NCBI GenBank assembly: GCA_917880885.1
Contig: OU862910.1
Span: 55,543,285 to 55,607,284 of the forward strand
DNA length: 64,000 nucleotides
Reading direction: 5' to 3'
Origin: Limnephilus marmoratus
Lineage: Eukaryota > Arthropoda > Insecta > Trichoptera > Limnephilidae
The notes below the pieces were generated by a model. The model ran no database searches, was not told the origin of the DNA, and saw only the letters and a program-made list of their open reading frames with translations. Made by a program: the position numbers and the translations under genes. Shown here in pieces: positions 44,597 to 54,397 of the stretch (positions are counted from its first letter, which is position 1; each line of letters begins with the position of its first letter).

Positions 44597-45332
44597 TTTT
44601 CTTTGTATAATCTGTCAAAAAAGAGTAGAAAATATATGAGGGCGCCACTGTTGATCAAATGGCAATACTAAACACATAACTCATGGTGTTAAAGTAAAGC
44701 TGTGTAACCTACATTTTAATAAAAAATTAAAAAGGCATAATAGTGGAAAAAAATATTTTTAATTGCAGTATAGTGATACCCGCCGATCTCAAAATTAGAA
44801 TTGAATATAGGCATATTATTATTATACCTTTGCAATTTTGTGTTAACATAATGAAGAATAACTATAATGTAATAAAATATAAAGCTTAGAAATTGCTCAC
44901 ATTTATTTAATACTAGATAAAGTACTTAGCGTTGCCTGGGCTTTAGATCATGTCTCTAATTTTAGATCTGAATATATTTAACTCATTCAGATCTAAAAGT
45001 AGTCTAACTAAACTCACCATTAGTGATTCTTCCTTTCTATCCATTGTTAAATTCAAATTTATGTTAAATTAAATTAAAGCAAATCGCTTTATTAATCACC
45101 TTTTAATAAAATTTATGTCATGAAGAAAAAATGTTTTTTAAAATGTGGTTTACTGTGTTGTACACATTCAGTGTCATTGCACTTCAAAGAAATATTTGAC
45201 AGTTAAATTGGTGTTGCCAGTCTACAAATTTAGTAGTTCCAGTTTTTATATTTTCTACTCTATTTTGACAGACTATACAAACGCACAGGCATTGACTCTA
45301 TTTTGACAGACTATACAAACGCACAGGCATTG
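44597..45332. mobile_element. Non-autonomous DNA element with duplicated right end
   Basis: GTATAATCTGTCAAAAAAGA then GTAGAAAATATA on the left is matched inverted by TATATTTTCTAC and TTTGACAGACTATAC on the right. A ~47-bp end segment is tandemly duplicated (about 45246-45292 and 45293-45332). A partial inverted copy lies at 52670-53165. No coding sequence. Confidence 0.68.
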
Positions 45333-45607
45333 CCTTTGTGGGAATTTTTTATTCATACATTAATTATATTATGCTTTTTTTTATTGGTGCCCCTTTTTAC
45401 TCATTTAAAGTACGCTCTAGCGTGTTTAAATCGCACTTTATGGAACGCGCGTTTTTTAAAGTTACCATGGCAACATCAACAAATCAACAAAATGTGAAGT
45501 CTAAATGTCAACTTTTAACTATAAATCTGACAGGAATATTTTAAACGTCAAATAAAACATTACAAATGTTTCAAAAATTTTATTCAAAGTTTACATTCTT
45601 TTTTTGG

Positions 45608-46306
45608 TAAATTTATACAAAGCCGGGACCAGCTCATTTTGGACAAAAATAAATAAATATATACCCCAGTAGGTAGGTAATAATTAGATGTAATTAATTC
45701 CGTGAGCGGAAATTGAAAATAATGTATATTATCGTCAATTTCTTAAATTTAAAAATACGAAAATGTCATTTTTCAATGACTTCCATGTTGTTATCTTTAC
45801 TTTAAAAAACAGCCTACGTTTTTAAATGGTTTGTCTGGCTACGCAGGGTTTGTCTAGCGGGCTTGTGAATATTATCTTAACTTTAAAAAACAGCCTACGT
45901 TTTTAAATGGTTTTCTGGCTACGCAGGGTTTGTCTAGCGGGCTTGTGTGACAGATCGGCCGCGCCATGTCAGTTTCGAAGACGCGAAGTGAATTTTGATT
46001 TTACGCAATTGAAATTTAAAATGCATCATTTTCCGCCTCCCCCAATGCAAAAAGTTTCCGAAATACGTAATTCTAACAATTATTCAACTTCTGCAAAGTG
46101 TTTTTTCGTGAAAAAGTGCATATTACCGCTTTTGCACTTTGAAAAATGACATTTTCGTATTTTTAAATTTAAGAAATTAGCAATAATATACATTTTTTTC
46201 AATTTCCGCTCACGGAATTGATTACATCTAATTATTACCTATCTACTGGGGAAAAAAATTATTTTTTTTAGTGTAAAATGAGCTGGTCCCGGTTTTGTAT
46301 AAAATT
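45608..46306. mobile_element. Foldback element with ~150-bp arms
   Basis: GCCGGGACCAGCTCATTTT, TAATAATTAGATGTAATTAA, TTCCGTGAGCGGAAATTGAA and ACGAAAATGTCATTTTTCA on the left (45620-45780) return inverted at 46135-46300. Arms are well conserved. The core contains the two ~81-bp tandem units of the next entry. Confidence 0.85.
45791..45950. repeat. Tandem repeat, ~81-bp unit, two copies
   Basis: Each unit has TTATCTTTACTTTAAAAAAC, AGCCTACGTTTTTAAATGG, CTACGCAGGGTTTGTCTAGC. Related units occur at 4832-4960 inside foldback F2. Confidence 0.85.
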
Positions 46307-46331
46307 AATCTTTTTTTACATCGTTTACATT

Positions 46332-47180
46332 CTAATTATTTAAATGGATGTGAAAAGAGCAGTTCGTATTATTTGAAATATTAATACCTCCGTTTTTTAA
46401 ATCGGAGGAAATGCTGTTCAAATTAATAGTATTCTCGGAAGTCAATGAGGCTGCACTTCCATTAATGGCAGTTCCAATAATGTTTGAAACATTCTTCTTA
46501 TTGCTAATGCTCTCTTCCACGTAACCAGTCGCCACAGCTGCCGATTTCCATCCTACTTGTCGTTGGATTTGATCAATTGTCATGCCACTATTTGCCATAA
46601 TGGTAGCAGATGTACGTCGAAACGCATGTCCTGTATATTTCTCAGGATCGTTTAATTTAAGATAGCGTGCGATTTGTAAGGGGCATGATCCAAATGTGTT
46701 AATACCAACCACTTGATTGGTGCACTTACCCTTATACCGTAAGAAAACCCTGTCTGTACTTATATTTTGGGGTCGCAATGATAAATATTGCTTCATAAAA
46801 CGCACATAATTAATTGCACCACTGTCGGCAACAGTAAAACGTCGAGCCTTCACTGTTTTAGATGGTCGGATGGTAATAACCAATACACTTCCTTCTTCTT
46901 TGATATCATATAAGCGTAAATCGCACAATTCACATCTTCTGCAAGAGCCAAAGATTCCGCAAATGGCTACCACCTTCAAAAATAAGTACGTAATGTCCGG
47001 TGCTTCCGTGAAAAACCTCCGCAAATCATCTTCTTTGCAACGCCTTCTTAGCAACGTCATCCTTGCTAATTGCCTTCATGAATGCTTGCACTTTCACAAA
47101 TGATTTTAAATCAACCCCTTTATTTATCCTCAACAGACATTGCAATTTCGAATGTATGGCCCACATAGTCGATGCTTTGA
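46332..47180 (-). pseudogene. Tyrosine recombinase, Crypton-like, one frameshift
   Basis: A DNA strand-exchange enzyme. The 242-codon frame (47060 to 46332) has the catalytic set: R in GSCRRCELCDL (about residue 41), K in SKT (68), HAFRR (H145, R148), GW (171) and Y180 in GYVEE. Upstream, another frame continues the core-binding domain (ASTMWAIHSKLQCLLRINKG, then SFVKVQAFMKAISKDDVAKK) to about 47180, so one shift near 47045 breaks the gene. This layout and the FRRTSAT motif are typical of animal Crypton-like recombinases. A dispersed repeat at 47340-47520, also at 12516-12672, probably belongs to the element. Confidence 0.85.
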
Positions 47181-47339
47181 ACTGTTACGCCCGCGCCGTC
47201 GTGCTCGAAAAATCGCGCGTGTTTTAAAGACCTGTTTATCCACTTATATTTTAATATACTATTTTATTTACTTTTCAATGTTTTAAGTATCTATTATATG
47301 TATCTATTTTCAAAAATTAAAAAAAAAATAATAAGCAAA

Positions 47340-47520
47340 TAACCAGATACAACCGGAAATACGTCATTTTTAAATAAATATAATTTATAATATTAATAAG
47401 TATCGACTTTTTTCCGCAAAAAAGTATAAATCGATTTCGAAAGATTGTTCTTTATCGACACGTTTTAAATTTTGAGGGAAAATGTTAATTTTTAAGTATA
47501 ATAAGGTTATACCCAAAGAT
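47340..47520. repeat. Dispersed repeat 5' of the recombinase
   Basis: Opposite-strand copy of 12516-12672 (GATTTCGAAAGATTGTTC, GTTTTAAATTTTGAGG, AGTATAATAAGG). Confidence 0.6.
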
Positions 47521-48065
47521 ATTTGTGGTTATACCGTAGGTCGTTGGCAGATTGTTAAATTTTCAAACAAAATTTTGTATTATGCAACACATATTTCAAA
47601 TATAATAAAATAAATTATCTAGGAAAGCTACTTTTCAGAATTTTAATTTTTCTTCAAATAAAATCTTATAACGAACGTCCGAGAACGTGATTTGTGACGA
47701 CAAAAAACTTCAGTTTGTCTATTTATTTACGGCCTTATTTTTTTTTAAATTTTATATTGCTTAGACGTTATTAAAAAATTATAATTACTTATGATTAGGG
47801 CTCGGATAAATATGTATTAAAAAATTCAAAATATGTTCATATAATATGGACTAAAAAATGTAAAATATGGAAAAAAATATGGAGTATAAAATAAGAATAT
47901 CTTTCATATTAAACAATGTTTATTGTGACAAATTACTATGCAGTAACAGTTACATAAAAAAATTTATAAAAAGTTAGCGAAGTATAAAAATGTCCAGGTA
48001 CCTAATTCAAATAAAAAATGAAATTTTATTCATCTTTCTCTATATCTGTCTTATAAAATTGATTG

Positions 48066-48215
48066 CAGTACACAATCACATGCTTTTTTCAATTATCGAA
48101 ATTAAAACTTTGCCGATTTGGTCAAAATATAGCCTTATATTGGCTGAAAGATCTTTCCATATCACATGATGTAATGGGATTCCGAAAGTGTGTAAGGCAC
48201 GTCTGCAGTACCCTC
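48066..48215 (-). pseudogene. hAT transposase C-terminal (dimerisation) fragment
   Basis: The minus strand reads THFRNPITSCDMERSFSQYK, then PNRQSFNFDN and KKHVIVYCN, with two stops. SCDxERSFSxYK and the PNR...HVIVYCN tail are the conserved C-terminal end of hAT transposases. Confidence 0.75.
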
Positions 48216-48689
48216 AAAGGTGGGTGGTTTGTATATTTATGCCTTAAAGCTTCTGCTCAGAACTTTATTAATTGTTTTTAGGGTGTCAAATCCTTTATTT
48301 TTGTCTAAAATATACTTTACTTGAAATGCAATGGTTGTTTATCCTTGGTCATTTTGAAATTTAACTGATAGGTACCTAGACAGTAGTAGTAGGTGACTTG
48401 AGTACGTAAAAATAAAAAAAAACGCGCAAGCAACAGCAAAGTAGAGGAAGATAATCAAAAATCAAATTACGACGAATAATACGCGAGAGAAATGAAACAC
48501 ACGCGGCCGTGTGGTGGCGAGAACAGTGTTACCGAAACCAAAACTTCAAAATCGGGAGAATTTTCGCCTAAAAATCGGGAGAAATCGGGAGAAAACGGGA
48601 GAAATTTGAAGAAATCGGGAGATGAGTAGAATTATTTTAGTAAAATTTCTCCCTTGTCAATAATTCGAATCCCTTTTATTATTGCGAAG

Positions 48690-49260
48690 CAGAACCTTAA
48701 CAACAAACGAAAAACCCATAAGCAGCGCCGTTAATCCGTCTCACAAGCCGTCTCACAGTGGAGAAAACCTTTTACATGTTACGACTGCTACTATTCATGT
48801 CCTCGAAATTGAAAATTTTTATATCATCAACAAGCCGTCTCGCAGTGGAGAAAAACCTTTTGTATGTTCCGATTGCAATTATTTATGTGCTAAAAAGGAG
48901 ACTTTAAAAAAGTGAACTCATGTTCACAAGTGAACTCATAGTGGAGAAAAACCATTTTCATGTTCTGACTGCAAATATTCACGTTCTCAAAAGGAATATT
49001 TAAAAGTCCACAAGCTGTCTCACAGTGGAGAAAACCTTTTACATGTTCCCTGCAACTATTCATGTTCTCGAAAGTGACAATTTAAAATCCACATGCTGAC
49101 TCACTGTGGAGAAAAACTTTTCTTATGTTCCGACTGCAACTATTCATCTTCTCAAAAGGAACATTTAGAAGTCCACAAGCCGTCTCACAGTGAAAATAAC
49201 CTTTTTCATATTCCAACTGCAACTATTCATGTTCTCAAACGGAACATTTAAAAGTCCGCC
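48690..49260 (+). pseudogene. Decayed C2H2 zinc-finger array
   Basis: About six ~84-bp units show HKPSRSGEKPFVCSDCNY, THSGEKPFSCSDCKYSRSQ, KVHKLSHSGEN, MLTHCGEKLFLCSDCNYSSS and similar. The H-linker-GEKPF-C-xx-C pattern is that of poly-zinc-finger transcription factors. Frame changes and stops occur between most units, and several Cys/His are lost. No source gene is visible in the window. Confidence 0.8.
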
Positions 49261-49339
49261 CTTTTTAATGAATGTTTGAAGTTTAATCCTTGCCAAAATG
49301 TTAACCTAAAAAAATTTCTTTCAATATGTTGTTAATATA

Positions 49340-49667
49340 TTTTTTTTACAAGAAGTCCACACAGGAGGCCCTGAGGAAAATAATTTCCCTGAGGGCCTAT
49401 GTCATCTTTGGGGATGCTATGTGGAGGGTTTTTTTAGGGAAAGGAAGGAGAGGAGAGTTCTGGGAAGGAAAAGGGTGTAAGGGGTGGATAGAAATCTGGG
49501 GTTTAGTGTGTCCTGGTCATCAGACCTAGACAAACCTCATCCCATGAACCCGGGCACCCCTGCTAAATCACCAAACGTAGCGAACCACTTGGGGTGACCT
49601 ATGGCAGAGGTGTTGGTTATCCAATAAAGGTTTCCGGGGCGGCGGTACCCATTCCCGCCTCCCAAAT
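49340..49667 (-). mobile_element. Family B SINE-like unit, full-length-like
   Basis: Minus-strand copy ending in CCCGCCTCCCAAA at its 5' side and poly(A) with the nested stem-loop at its 3' side. Inserted in the inner hAT. Confidence 0.82.
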
Positions 49668-49778
49668 TGTTATATCCAAATATAAGTAAGCATACAGCAC
49701 TTATTCTGTGTGTGTTCGGTAGTACCTATTTAAGCGAGCGGATGTTTTCCGTTTTGAAAATAAATAAGAACAAACATC

Positions 49779-49830
49779 GCGCCCTTGAGGTGATTTTTTA
49801 CAAAAACGGCGCTATATAAATTAGCCAAAT
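49779..49830 (+). mobile_element. LINE 3' tail remnant
   Basis: GCGCCCTTGAGGTGATTTTT, then AAACGGCGCTATATAAATTA, nearly the 3' end of the LINE at 21901-23420. Confidence 0.6.
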
Positions 49831-50699
49831 ATTTTTATCGCTCAAAGTTTACGGATGAATATCTCCAATCGATTCTTAAAATAACTACTTACCACGAATA
49901 TGACACCCGACTTAAAAAATAAGAGAAGTCAGGTGTCTGGCTCAAGATAATTTACCATTTTACCCTCCTTTTTAACCTGAATGAAAATTTATAATAACTA
50001 GGTACCTACTTACATATCTAACTAAAAAAAGATTTAAACAATTGAGCATGGGTTTTAATTTTGAGACTGGCCCGCTTACACACGCAAAATCTTATAAATC
50101 GCCCTTAATAAAATCCACTTTGACACCCCTCCGTTACGTAATAAATTATAATTTCCAGCTCATAATTCATAAATGATCGATGATCGGTTTGTATGGGTCT
50201 ATAATAGAGATATGCTTAGATTGCAGAATTTTGTAATTATTGGAATATATTTTTTTAACCACAGACAATATTTTTTTTTAACATTTGCCTTTTGAGCGGA
50301 CCATAAACAAAGAATTGACGAAAAACGACAAATCGCTGGGAACTTTGAAAAATCGGTAGATTTTGATGCCATTCCGGTAGATCGGGAGATGAAGTGAAAA
50401 ATCGGGAGATCTCCCGCGAAATCGGGAGCTTCGGTAACACTGGGCGAGAATGCGAACACCTAAAATTATATCAATTTTAGTGAACTAACTCTTGTTTTAT
50501 GATATAAAAATCGAAAATATGGATGATTGTGATATTTTTTGTAAAATATGGACTTAACCATGAAATATGAAAAAATATGGAAAATAAAAATTAGTTTTTC
50601 ACAATCTATAGATATATGATAATCTAGGTAGAGAACACATTCGAGACCGAAAATCGTGTAAATTAAAAATATGTATTTACATATTAATCCGGGCCCTAC

Positions 50700-51019
50700 T
50701 TACAGGGCCGTAGCTAGAGTTGTTTCATATTTATGCCATGGGCACGGAATTTTTCATTACTTATTCTGTGACAAACCCGGGAAATCCCCTTTCTTCATCT
50801 TGATAACTGCGGCGACTGGCAACAGCGTCCGGGTCGAATTTTGTTTTGCGCTTAGATTTTTTATTACTAATATTCAGTGAGAATGATTGAGAGATGTCCG
50901 TGTTTCATGGATCGTTACGTGTTCCAATGGATCATCAAACCATTCATGAGTTCCAAGTACAAAAGTAAGAGGAAAACCATTTTCTTGTTCTGGGTGTAGT
51001 ATCTGAGCTGAAGCCGAGA
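50700..51019. other. Intron, nothing recognised
   Basis: No element end or exon found. Confidence 0.4.
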
Positions 51020-51022
51020 TTA

Positions 51023-51195
51023 GGGAACGTACCCATACTACGTGACACGTTTAGGGGGGGGGTCTTCAAAATGTCACGCTCGGTACAAATGAGCGGCGGG
51101 TTGCTTAGGTTTTTGGTCACCGGGGGGAGGGGGGGGGGGGGGGGGGGGGGGTTAAAAATTGCAAAAAGTTGGTCACGTAGTATCGGTACGTTCCC
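51023..51195. mobile_element. Harbinger-like MITE (family H1)
   Basis: GGGAACGTACCCATACTACG ... CGTAGTATCGGTACGTTCCC, TTA duplicated on both sides (51020-51022, 51196-51198). Core G run of 23 (51129-51151). Confidence 0.88.
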
Positions 51196-51198
51196 TTA

Positions 51199-52536
51199 AC
51201 TCCTGGGTTAAAACCAGTTTCATGTTCCGAATGATCTGTCAAAATTCCAGTAGCGGATTTTAATCTGCTGACACATTTTGAAGAAAACCGTTTGAATATT
51301 TCTAATATTTCGAGTGGAGTTAAAATTTAGGTTTTTATCACGTAGTCAATCTTTCGAGCTACGAGGGGAGGTTTTTAAGTTCGCGGAATGGGAAGGTAAG
51401 TGATTAATGGGGGTACCGCTGAATTAAGTACTAATTGAACAACTCATTTTTAGGATAAACACTGGGTTTTATCGTAATTAGGTCATTAGTCTTTGAGCTA
51501 TCGTCGACCAAACACTTCAATCGGGAAGAAATTGTGAAATGTGGAGAAAATTGAGTTCTGCGCTGTTATAAAGTTCCTTTAAGTTAATTTAAAGATCGGA
51601 AAAATGTATTAGGGTAGTAGGTGACGTATCCGAATGGATTGATGCTGGGAACGTGTTTGTTGAAGATGATTGAGATGAAAAATGTTTATAAAAATAACAA
51701 GACTTTCGTTTCCATAAATTACGTTCCGGTTTCAATATATTTTGACATAAGTTTTATCTTCATAATATTTTTTCCACTTGTAATGCATGCACTCTTGCTG
51801 TCACGCAGCAAGCGCCGTATTAATAAAGACAAAAATAAGTCAAATAATGCATTTTTTATTTTTTGTTAGCAAAAAATGATTCGAAACATAGACATCCAAA
51901 TGGATAGACAAGCAGTTACAGATGAGGGGTAAAACCAAACTATGGAGAGCAAGAGGGGAAAGATGACTGTCATTCGTTGAACAATCAATCTGACAGTATA
52001 TAGGCATCTCGCATTACAATATCACCATTTAGTTCTTAAAAGCAAAATCTGCTTTGAATGAATAGACCTTTTTACATGGGAGCGCGAATTGCTTGCCACG
52101 TTCAAAACTTATTTGCTAAGGCCAAATGCTCGCTCCAAAAAGACTCGCGCCAATACACATATCAATATTTTCTTGCCGTGTTTAGTTAAAACACTTTAAC
52201 AAATGTTTCATAATTTACTTACCCCTGTAACCAGCGACGAGCACATTGGAGTACCGCCCACATTTGCTATGTGCATATTGATACGTAGATATATTGTATA
52301 GCACAAGCTGCCGTTATTTCGTTAAATGTATGGATGTCAGCTTCTCGCTGTTCACGGCAAGAATGATGACGTCACACATTTTAGATTCAAGCGAGGCTAT
52401 ATCCCCTCCCCATGGAGCGAGCCGGTTCCAAGGAGGAGCTACAGCCGGCGCCATGTGGAGGGGGAAATAATACGTTTTTATCACTTAGGGCAGGTCCAGA
52501 TATATTCATATGTCCGTGATTCGAAATCATATTTAT
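51199..52536. other. Intron, nothing recognised
   Basis: No exon, repeat end or RNA gene I can support. Confidence 0.4.
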
Positions 52537-52650
52537 GAAATACTACGTGAAAACTGTAGGGGGGGGGGGTCTTGGAATATACTACACGTGGTCATCGGGG
52601 GGGGGGTAAAAAATTGCAAAAAGTGTGTCATGTAGTATGGGTACGTTCCC
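52537..52650. mobile_element. Harbinger-like MITE (family H1), left end lost
   Basis: ATACTACGTGA, G runs, GGTCATCGGG, AAAATTGCAAAAAG and GTATGGGTACGTTCCC then TAA. Confidence 0.7.
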
Positions 52651-52669
52651 TAAAGAAAAAAAATAAAAT

Positions 52670-53165
52670 CGAAGAAGCACTTGTGACATAAATTTGATTA
52701 AATGGTTTTTTACAAAGTGATTTGTTTAAATTTTAATTTTTAATTTAACGGTAGGTAGAACCGCAAAATAGTAATGGTGAGTTCAGTTACACTACTTTTA
52801 GATCTGAATGAACTAATTTAGATCTAAAATTAGAGACATGATTTGAAAGTCCGGGCAATGCTGGGTACTAAATAAATGTGAGCAATTTCTAATCGTGCTT
52901 TTTATTTTACTATTATTCTTCATTGTGTTAACACAAAATTGCAAAGGTATATATTATATACTTAAGAATATGCAATTCTAATTTTAAGATCAGTGGGTAT
53001 CGAAATTGCAATAAAAAAATATTTTTCCTAATTTTATGTGTTTTTGAATTTTTACAAAAAATGTAATTTACACAGCTTTACGTTGCCAACATGTGTTTAT
53101 TTTTAGTATTGCCATTTGAACTACAGTGGCGCCCTCCTATGTTTTCTACTTTTATTTGACAGACG
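52670..53165. mobile_element. Partial inverted copy of the element at 44597-45332
   Basis: Shares ACTTTTAGATCTGAATGA, TAGAGACATGAT, AATAAATGTGAGCAATTTCT, GTTAACACAAAATTGCAAAG and TATTTGACAGAC with 44597-45030, on the other strand. Confidence 0.72.
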
Positions 53166-53469
53166 TATTTATGTGCAATGAATTATTTAAGTACTAACTA
53201 ATAACATTTATAAAAAACTCCCCTTCCATAAACAAGCAAATGCTTTCAATGGAAGGGTAGTAAAAAACCTGAGATGTAAAATGATCATGTAATACATATT
53301 ATTAAAAAAAATATAAAATATAAGCTGTAGGGAGGGATTTATTAATGCGGGTCTTGAAGCGCACAGATTATACAACCCACCTCACAATGCTGCCCAACAG
53401 AGTGACGACATAATTCCTTTGCCTTTACCTTGTGCAGACAGGGACACTCTTGTGAGGTGTTACATAAAA

Positions 53470-53560
53470 AAAATAATTGGAGATGCCATAGTCCCAAGGC
53501 TCCGATGGTTGAGAGCACTTTGAACTCTTGTGCGGTATTCACACTCAAAAAAATAGAATT
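53470..53560 (+). mobile_element. SINE A 3' fragment
   Basis: GGAGATGCCATAGTCCCA, then ACTCTTGTGCGGTATTCACA and an A-rich end, as at the 3' end of SINE A. Confidence 0.6.
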
Positions 53561-53645
53561 GTATAGCATGTCTAAAGATTATTTACAAACGTTCCAACAA
53601 TTTCACAAAATATCCAAATAGTTCTAACCCTTAACATAGCCCTTA

Positions 53646-54078
53646 TAGCCCAGTCAGCCTGTGTTTTTAGATGGAACTAAATAGTATAAAGCTAATTTTT
53701 TCCCCATCGACTACTACCATTTAGACAAGTGTTTAGCAAAAAGTCCCCGCCCCTACCCCTCTTGCTTCCCCCCCTGTGCCCCCCCAAACATGAAAAGTGT
53801 AAGGGTTTCGTAAATCACTTCTATCTCGATTACTAAACAACATATCGGATTGAATTTTTTTTTATTCTCTTTGCTGTAATATTGTCTACATTTAATGTTC
53901 AGTTATTTTCGTCGTAACTTTTACCGTTTGTTTGTAATTCGTATGAAAAGGTAAAAATTTGTATATTTTTTGGCAAGTAATTTTACTTTTTGTCATATAA
54001 CTTTTTACGACGACATTTTATGAAAAAATATTTCCCACAAAAGTTGTAGTCCCTATTATTACCTTTAAAACGATATAA
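53646..54078. repeat. Left terminal inverted repeat of the 4.47-kb transposon
   Basis: Matches 57675-58116 through GAACTAAATAGTATAAAGC, TTTAGACAAGTGTTTAGC, ATGAAAAGTGTAAGGG, ACATATCGGATTGAA and GTTGTAGTCCCTATTATT, with few differences and one short indel region near 53670. Confidence 0.93.
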
Positions 54079-54397
54079 AATAGTACTTACTTTGTTGGAG
54101 ATCCAGCGAAATTATCATGGCGGGTTCGGTCGAGGTGAGGCCGGCCGGCGCGGCGTTGCAATGCAAATATTGTTGTATAGTGACAGTGTTTTTTATCTTT
54201 AAGGTACACTATAGCATTTTCTATAAATAAAACTAATCGAGTCTCGGTGAAACCTAAATTCCTCACTTTTTAAATTTGTTTCAAATAATAATAAGTATTC
54301 AGCGAAAATAGGTATTTTAAATAGTTTTTGGTTTGAAAATGCATGTAATATTTTTAAAGATGTTATTTTAGAAGAAAATAGTTGCGGTATCTTAATT

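Larger units (their letters stand above)
48524..50442. mobile_element. Inner hAT element with perfect 8-bp duplication and captured zinc-finger DNA
   Basis: Ends CAGTGTTACCGAA and TTCGGTAACACTG; GGCGAGAA is duplicated at 48516-48523 and 50443-50450. Near both ends ATCGGGAGA repeats occur. It has no transposase remains; it contains a decayed C2H2 zinc-finger array (48690-49260), a family B unit (49340-49667) and a LINE 3' tail (49779-49830). Confidence 0.88.
47797..50699 (-). mobile_element. Outer hAT element, interrupted by a second hAT
   Basis: TAGGGCTCGGATAAATATGT on the left faces ACATATTAATCCGGGCCCTA on the right. It carries a minus-strand hAT transposase C-terminal fragment (48066-48215). 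The outer flanks match poorly (CTTATGAT, CTTACAGG), so the target duplication is decayed or ends are off by some bases. AAAATATGGA-type repeats fill both inner sides. Confidence 0.65.

Noticed and set aside
44597..53165. An 8.6-kb transposon with 44597-45030 and 52670-53165 as its terminal inverted repeats, carrying the tyrosine recombinase
   Set aside because: 44597-45332 has its own pair of ends and is complete by itself; 52670-53165 is a second, truncated copy of that small element. The DNA between holds many unrelated insertions.
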